In this document: one piece after another, positions 58,437 to 64,000 of the stretch
Position numbering within the stretch: the first letter of the stretch is position 1
How the letters are laid out: each line of letters begins with the position of its first letter
Translations under genes and position numbers: made by a program
Assembly: GCA_019096195.1 (NCBI GenBank)
Contig: JAGTXK010000091.1
Span: forward strand, 310,001-374,000
Length of the DNA: 64,000 bases
Reading direction: 5' to 3'
DNA from: Boletus sp. NGJ
Taxonomy: Eukaryota > Basidiomycota > Agaricomycetes > Boletales > Boletaceae
The notes under the pieces: model-generated
Told to the model about the DNA's origin: nothing
The model's database searches: none
Seen by the model: the letters and a program-made list of their open reading frames with translations, nothing else

Positions 58437-58813
58437 AGGAAAGTAATGCATATTTGGCGGTTTTTGTTGCACGAGCGACTTCGTACGCTCGGGTCTTGAT
58501 ACCGTAAGGCTTGTCCTGATTATCGTACATTACACCGGTTTTATATATACCTACCAGACACACACCATGAACGACTGTATCCAGCGGCTTTTTGAATCTA
58601 CAGCTGGATACGTTCTTCGGTCTACAGGTTTCAACTTACGGTATGCTTGCTACCAATATATTGACAGTGTCGCGACATTGAACGTTGAACCCACACAGTG
58701 TAATGGATGTGCATGTTTTATGCATAAAATAGAAGTTGGCCCTACCCGACGTATGATAGAGCACTGGATCGCATAAGTACATAAAAGCGCTCCCACTTGT
58801 GTTTTGTGCCTTT
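58437..58813. other. Intergenic, with a small possible open frame
   Basis: A TATA-like sequence (about 58541-58552) lies 15-25 bp before an ATG at 58567 with a CACACCATG context. The frame runs 69 codons to 58776. It has no recognised motif and could be a promoter shadow or a tiny gene. It ends just before the 3' end of the ribosomal protein gene. Confidence 0.3.
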
Positions 58814-59313
58814 TTATGCAGCGTTGCCTTCGGCGAAGGTAAGCAAGTCTGAGTCGCCCTGGTCCGTGACAGTCATAACACTAATCGCTAATCAGATGTA
58901 TATCAACGATGGGATATATACGGTTGACTTACCCGACGCGGAAGAGTTTGCCGGCAGCAGTGCCCAGAGCGACGTTGGTGCCAGCGAAATGATGCACGGT
59001 TGTCTTTGAAAGCATGGCGTAGTACTCAATCTCCGACTTGCGTAGGGGTGGGCAGTTTCCGGCAATCAAGACAAGCTTGGCTAGACATAGGAAAATGACG
59101 AGGGAAACGATCGTTAGCCCAAGGGACCTTCTCAGCCTCACGCTCCAGTCCCCGTGAGTTTTTCAATTGAAGACACTCACCCTTGCCACTGCGCATTTGC
59201 TTCAACGCTGACTTGTAACCCAAAGTGTACTTGCCCGATTTCACGACAAGAGCGAGACGAGACGCGATGGACTCGGTCGACTTGGAAGCTTTGGCTTTCT
59301 TAGTAGGTGCCAT
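58814..59313 (-). CDS. RPL30: Ribosomal protein eL30 (RPL30)
   Basis: Start at 59313: [20 protein letters not shown], then [20 protein letters not shown] and RSGK. After an intron come [40 protein letters not shown] and AAGKLFRVG, and after a second intron [19 protein letters not shown], stopping at 58814. This is near-standard eL30, a 60S protein of the L7Ae-like fold that binds kink-turn RNA. It has three exons. In yeast, Rpl30 autoregulates splicing by binding its own pre-mRNA; the first intron here begins right after RSGK, so a similar loop is conceivable but not shown. Confidence 0.92.
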
Positions 59314-59493
59314 CGAGTATGACTTGTGGTCGTGAAGTGGCGGGTGTCTTGAGGATGGCTTTTTGGTGCGAACAGAAGGTATTATCAATAGAGTTTCATG
59401 CCGAGGATTGCCGACGAACAACTGCACAGTTTTTGCACAAATTATAAACTCCGAATTAGGTAGATACCCCCTTGTAGAGGGGTCCAATTCTGA

Positions 59494-61247
59494 TTACAAC
59501 AACGCAGGTGACATTTCTACGATAGCGCGTGGACCCTTCTCATCGAAATCCAATTTTGAGACAAAATTTTTGCCTTGAGCGTCGTTGAAAGAAATCTGGT
59601 TCGATGGTTGTCAATAAGGCGAATAATGGTAGTTTCGTATTGACCTTGGCGACAATGCTAGTTCCCAAGAAGGCTGCAAGACCGTCTCCCTTCTCTCGAT
59701 ACTCGGCAAAATACTCAGGAACGCTGACGACCCGAATTGACCGGGGTTGAACATCGTTATGCTGATCTGGATTACCAAGAATAAACGGTGATAAACGTGA
59801 CTGCAACGCAGTGCCAATTCCTATCCGACAGATATTCAGTATAAGTTGGGGATAAAATAGATAATGTACCCTTGACGCGGCTTGCTAGATCTCCGGTGAC
59901 AAAAAGTCCTTGCCAGATGTACTGTCGCTGATCAACATCGGTTCGGGTGACTGAAAATCCAACGGTATCCTGTAATGAAAGCGGATCGTCCTCGGGTCCT
60001 ATCTCGTCTTTTTGAGGCAACAAACAGAGAAGCGAAGGATCGAAAAGTGGTTCGCAGAACCGATGTCGCTCCTTCCCCAACGTTATCGAGTGGCCGCGGA
60101 ACTGCAGTGTGATGAGGTCAAGTGCCTCGATTTCTTTCGCGCGTGCTTGTTCCGCAGCAGATGCCTTTGCAGTCGCCTTCTTCTTTGTCCCAGCCTCAAT
60201 CACAGCCTTTTCTTTTCCTGCAACTAGGACTGCGGCGATGTCTGTGATCCCTTCATCCTCCAGTACTTCTGCAATTTGACCATCCGACGGAACGCGAACA
60301 TGGCCTTCGGACCAGATGTGTTTGACAAGATCAAGGAGGAACGTTTGTACGGCTTCGGGATCCCTAGGGGATTCGGGAGGAGAGGCAGCGGCCATAACAG
60401 ACTGGTTTGAGCGCAGAAGATTGGCAAGGTACTTTTCGCAGTCACTGATGCCCAGGGAAGTCGAAGACCGTGCAGAGCGCACGATAAAACCGTCATATAT
60501 AGGCGATATGTCTGTTTTCTCGTATCCTATGTCGACGACAACGCCGCTCAATTGCCCAGTTGCGTATATCTGTGTCATGGGCCGTTCGACGATCGCAAAG
60601 CTGGCTACGTTGAAACGCTCAAAGAAGATTTGACATATTCGTTCTTGAGAACCACGAGGTAGCCCCGGCGCGATGGAAAGCATGATTGGAGATTCGTTTT
60701 GAGTACGTTTTATCTGAAGTCTATTGAAAATGACATGTTTCCTGCATACTTTAGTGGTAAGAATGTATCTAGCACCAACAGACACATTGGAGCACACCAG
60801 ATGGCTTCAGCTTGAGTCCAATCGCGGATATCGCCGTCTGCGAACGGCCATGATACAAGGACGTCGTGCCCTGCCTCAAGCGCTTCGTCGAGTGGGGCAC
60901 CGACAAGATAGTCGTTCACCTTTGCGGTAGTACTCATGTGGAAGGGTAGGGAGGAGAGGCGGGTTGATGACGCTGGGGGACGCCAGTAGTCACTACCCTC
61001 TCCGGTTCCGCTTGGCTGTTTTCCATTTGTGGTGGAACTGGACGAGGGTTCTCCTGTTGTCTGTCTCAAACCGACGCGTGCAGATATTTCCTGGACCCAT
61101 TGTTCTTGTCAGTGCCAATCGGCAACAAGTCATATTGCAACGAACCACTGTTGGAGTCTTCAGAAGTTCTTGTATGCCGAGGCCAGCCCTGACGACTGTT
61201 CTGCCTGTTTCTATGATGAGTATCGACGAGTCACGGAAGCTGCTCAT
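59494..61247 (-). CDS. Actin-related protein, ARP9 type
   Basis: Start at 61247: MSSFRDSSILIIETGRTVVR, the actin-like phosphate-1 strand. TPTV splices at GTTCGT into EISARVGLRQTTGEP. Then LVGAPLDEALEAGHDVLVSW, an exon with NESPIMLSIAPGLPRGSQER, FFERFNVASFAIVERPMTQI, a phosphate-2-like GVVVDIGYEKTDISPIYDG, a long acidic/basic insert, and the C-terminus GTSIVAK with ISFNDAQGKNFVSKLDFDEK, stopping at 59494. It lacks a classical actin ATP-binding core throughout and has long inserts, as in the nuclear ARP7/ARP9 pair of SWI/SNF and RSC remodelers. ARP9 is the best match, with moderate certainty. About five exons; it diverges from lanosterol synthase across 132 bp. Confidence 0.75.
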
Positions 61248-61379
61248 GGCCAGTGAAATGATAGATACTACAAGATATGTCGCGTTCTGAATTTACGCGC
61301 TTGTGACTAATGAGCGCCACGAGTCTCAACAAATGGTCCGGTTAACGGTCAAATACTGCTGTCTGGAACCATCATCTTC

Positions 61380-64000
61380 ATGTCTGCCCGCCAGCTCGCA
61401 AGATTGTACTCTCCACTCGAGATCCCAGAGTCTGGCGAAAAGCCCTTTACCGACTATTCTCGGTGGAGGCTGCTTGTAAACGATGGGGGTCGCCACACTT
61501 GGCACTACATGAAGACGGACGAAGAGTGCGACAACTGGCCTCAGAACCATATAGACAAGTACTGGACGGGTCAACCTCTTGTAAGTATTCGTCCGTACGT
61601 GATACATGCGATGAACCGCGAATGACCCCGACAGAACCTTCCCGCCCTTCCGAAAGCGACGACACCACTTGAAGCTGCTCGAAATGGTTACACCTTTTAC
61701 AAGCACCTTCAGTCGCATGATGGGCACTGGGCTGGCGAGTATGGTGGACCAATGTTCCTGTACCCTGGCCTTGTCATCGGGTCTTATGCTGCTGGTATGG
61801 GGTTCAGGGAGGAAGAACGCCTCGAGATGATTCGTTACCTCATAAATCGCGCGCATCCTGAAGACGGAGGTTGGGGTCTGTAAGTATACAATTCCATGTC
61901 AGGTGAGCACCGCGTAACCACTCCCTAGACACATCGAAGGACACTCAACCGTGTTCGGAACTGCCCTCAACTATACAGCTTTGCGAATTCTCGGCATGAG
62001 TGTTGACCACCCGGTTGCTATCAAGGCCAGGGCTACCCTCCACCGACTAGGAAGGTCTCTCATGCTAGGTTCCTATCATACCATACTGACTGCGGTCATG
62101 CAGGCGGAGCAACAGGTGCCCCTTCTTGGGGAAAGTTTTGGTTGGCAATCCTCAATGTCTACGATTGGGAAGGATTCAATCCCGTTCCTCCCGAGCTTTG
62201 GTATGTTCAATACCCCAAATACTTGTTAGACCCTGCGTTGATGGCTTCTAGGCTTTTCCCTGAGTGGGCCCCGTTCCATCCCCACAGATGGTGGATTCAT
62301 ACCCGTAATGTCTACATACCTATGAGTTATCTCTATGGTATTCGGTTCAAGATGGAAGAAAACGACTTGATCCGTTCTCTTCGCGAAGTATATATCCATG
62401 ATGTCCGTCATGCTCTCACATCTAATGCTATGACCTTTAGGAGCTATACACGACGGACTACCACCGCATATATTGGCCGGCACAGCGTAACAATGTCGCA
62501 GCTGTCGATCTCTACTCACCTCATACCTTGGTCCTCGATGCGATGAATGCCGTGCTATCTATCTACGAGAGCTGCGCCATCCCTGGTCTTCGCAAAGCTG
62601 CGTTGGAGCGCACCTACAAGCTCATTGTATGTGAGGACGAAAATACGGAATACCAGACCCTTGGGCCTGTCTCCAAGATGATGAACTTGTTGTGTCGTTT
62701 TGTCGTTGATGGTCCCGACACAGAGGCATATCGTCAGCACGCCATCAAGCGTGCCGATTTTATGTGGCTTGGCGCGGAAGGTATGATGATGTGTGGGACG
62801 AACGGCAGCCAACTTTGGGACATTGGATTCATCACGCAGGCGCTCGTTGAGACGGGCCTCGCGAAAGAGCCGGAAAACAAGGAAAGCTTGAAAATGGCTT
62901 TGGGGTGGTTGGACACATGCCAAATTCGAGACAACCCGAAGCACTATGAGACGGCTTATCGTCAGCGAACCAAGGGAGCGTGGCCGTTCAGCACGAAAGA
63001 ACAAGGCTATACTGTCAGTGACTGCACGGGAGAAGGTCTCAAATCGGTGTTGTACCTCCAGAACCAGGTGGCGTACGTGTGCTTGATTGTCAGAAATGAC
63101 CCACCCGTTTAGTATAACCACAGAGGAACAGAGAAGGTCATCTCAGACGATCGGCTCTTTGATGCTGTCGACACGCTACTCTCGATGCAGAACGACAACG
63201 GCGGCTATGCAAGCTACGAGCTTGTGAGGGGACCCAAGTGGTTAGAGTGGCTCAATGCTGCGGAGGTCTTTGGTACGGCGTGCTAGTGATATTCACGTCG
63301 TCGAACTGATCTTAAATTCCCACAGGGGATATTATGACTGAGTTCTGTTACCCGGAATGCACGACTTCCGTGGTGACCTCTTTATCTATTTTCAGGAAGC
63401 ATTTTCCGAATTACCGTGCAGGAGAGATCGGGTGAGTAGTGCCGATTTGACCCGGCAGGATGGTTTTAATTAAGATCATTAGACGGACGATTACGGAGGC
63501 GATCAGATGGCTTCACGAAGTACAGCAACCGGACGGTGGTTGGGTCGGATCATGGGGAATCTGTTTCACTTATGCTACCCAATTTGCATTGGAAAGTTTA
63601 GCACTTGGCGGGGAGTACTATGCGAATAGCCCTGCTGTCCGACGTGCGTGCGATTTTCTGCTTTCGAAACAACGAGAGGACGGAGGGTGGGGGGAAAGTT
63701 ACAAGGTCAGCTGTTGCTATACCCTCGTATTGGACAGATGCTGATTCACCCTTGCTTGACCTGTGATCGGTCTGTAGACTTGCGAACTCCGTCGGTGGGT
63801 CGAACACGAAAATACTCAGGTTGTGCAGACGTGCTGGGCAGCCATGTCTCTCATGTACGCCAGGTATCCACATGCGGAACCCATTGAGAAGGCAGTAAAG
63901 TTGGTCATGTCGCGACAACTTCCGGTGAGAAATGATGGCTCTCAGAGTCGGATTATGAAACACGTTCACGTGCTGAGTTGTTGCTCCATAGGACGGATCG
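61380..64000 (+). CDS. ERG7: Lanosterol synthase (ERG7), truncated by the window edge
   Basis: Start at 61380: [20 protein letters not shown]. Repeated QW-type motifs are visible: [56 protein letters not shown] and [10 protein letters not shown]. Also typical are [40 protein letters not shown] and [19 protein letters not shown]. The catalytic acid motif, usually DCTAE, reads DCTGE ([15 protein letters not shown]). The enzyme cyclises 2,3-oxidosqualene to lanosterol in the ergosterol pathway, at the ER or lipid droplets. There are many short exons. The coding region runs past 64000, so the last part is missing. Confidence 0.92.

Noticed and set aside
59075-59180. Possible box C/D snoRNA in the first RPL30 intron.
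   Set aside because: I saw CTGA-like sequence but no convincing box C (RTGATGA) with terminal stem.

Overview
This window is nuclear DNA from a filamentous basidiomycete, most likely an Agaricomycete. Genes are split by many short introns of about 50-60 bp with GT...AG ends. Intergenic gaps are short. Recognisable proteins are fungal and often basidiomycete in layout: a Ste50/Ubc2-type adaptor with SAM, RA and two SH3 domains, a basket nucleoporin with Ran-binding zinc fingers, and SHR3, VMA12 and ETP1 homologues. Gene models come from reading the frames and splice signals by eye. Feature coordinates run from start codon to stop codon with introns included.

Layout. 0.5-7 kb: an ECL1-type zinc-binding protein, a possible tiny spliced gene, and a seven-exon SET-domain lysine methyltransferase. 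7-30.5 kb: a dense housekeeping block with SHR3 chaperone, IPI3, a class B J-protein, a large unknown proline-rich protein, Ste50/Ubc2, CoA-type Nudix hydrolase, CDK7, basket nucleoporin, complex I 21-kDa subunit, proline iminopeptidase-type hydrolase, Cwf23/DNAJC17-like J-protein, OHCU decarboxylase and a Gfo/Idh/MocA oxidoreductase. 30.5-38 kb: VMA12, ETP1/BRAP2, an ataxin-10/CTR86 protein and LEO1. 38-43 kb: a looser stretch with a lineage-specific gene of unknown function, a broken partial paralogue downstream, and a small unknown gene. 43-54.3 kb: condensin BRN1/CAP-H, VMS1/ANKZF1, phosphomannomutase and the DNA polymerase delta catalytic subunit. 54.3-57.6 kb: an AT-rich, almost CpG-free tract with no clear gene, holding a CpG-rich solo LTR and a second CpG-richer block. 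57.2-64 kb: a C2H2 zinc-finger gene whose 5' exon lies in that tract, ribosomal protein eL30, an ARP9-type actin-related protein, and lanosterol synthase running off the right edge.

Genes alternate strongly between strands, and many sit as head-to-head pairs with start codons 95-210 bp apart. The genes serve core functions (transcription, translation, replication, chromosome structure, nuclear pore, secretory pathway, sterol synthesis, purine breakdown) and do not form one pathway or a biosynthetic cluster. I found no CRISPR array, tRNA, rRNA or obviously novel system. The most unusual parts are the CpG-depleted tract with its nested younger insert, the zinc-finger gene on its edge, the duplicated lineage-specific gene at 38-42 kb, and a few uncharacterised proteins.
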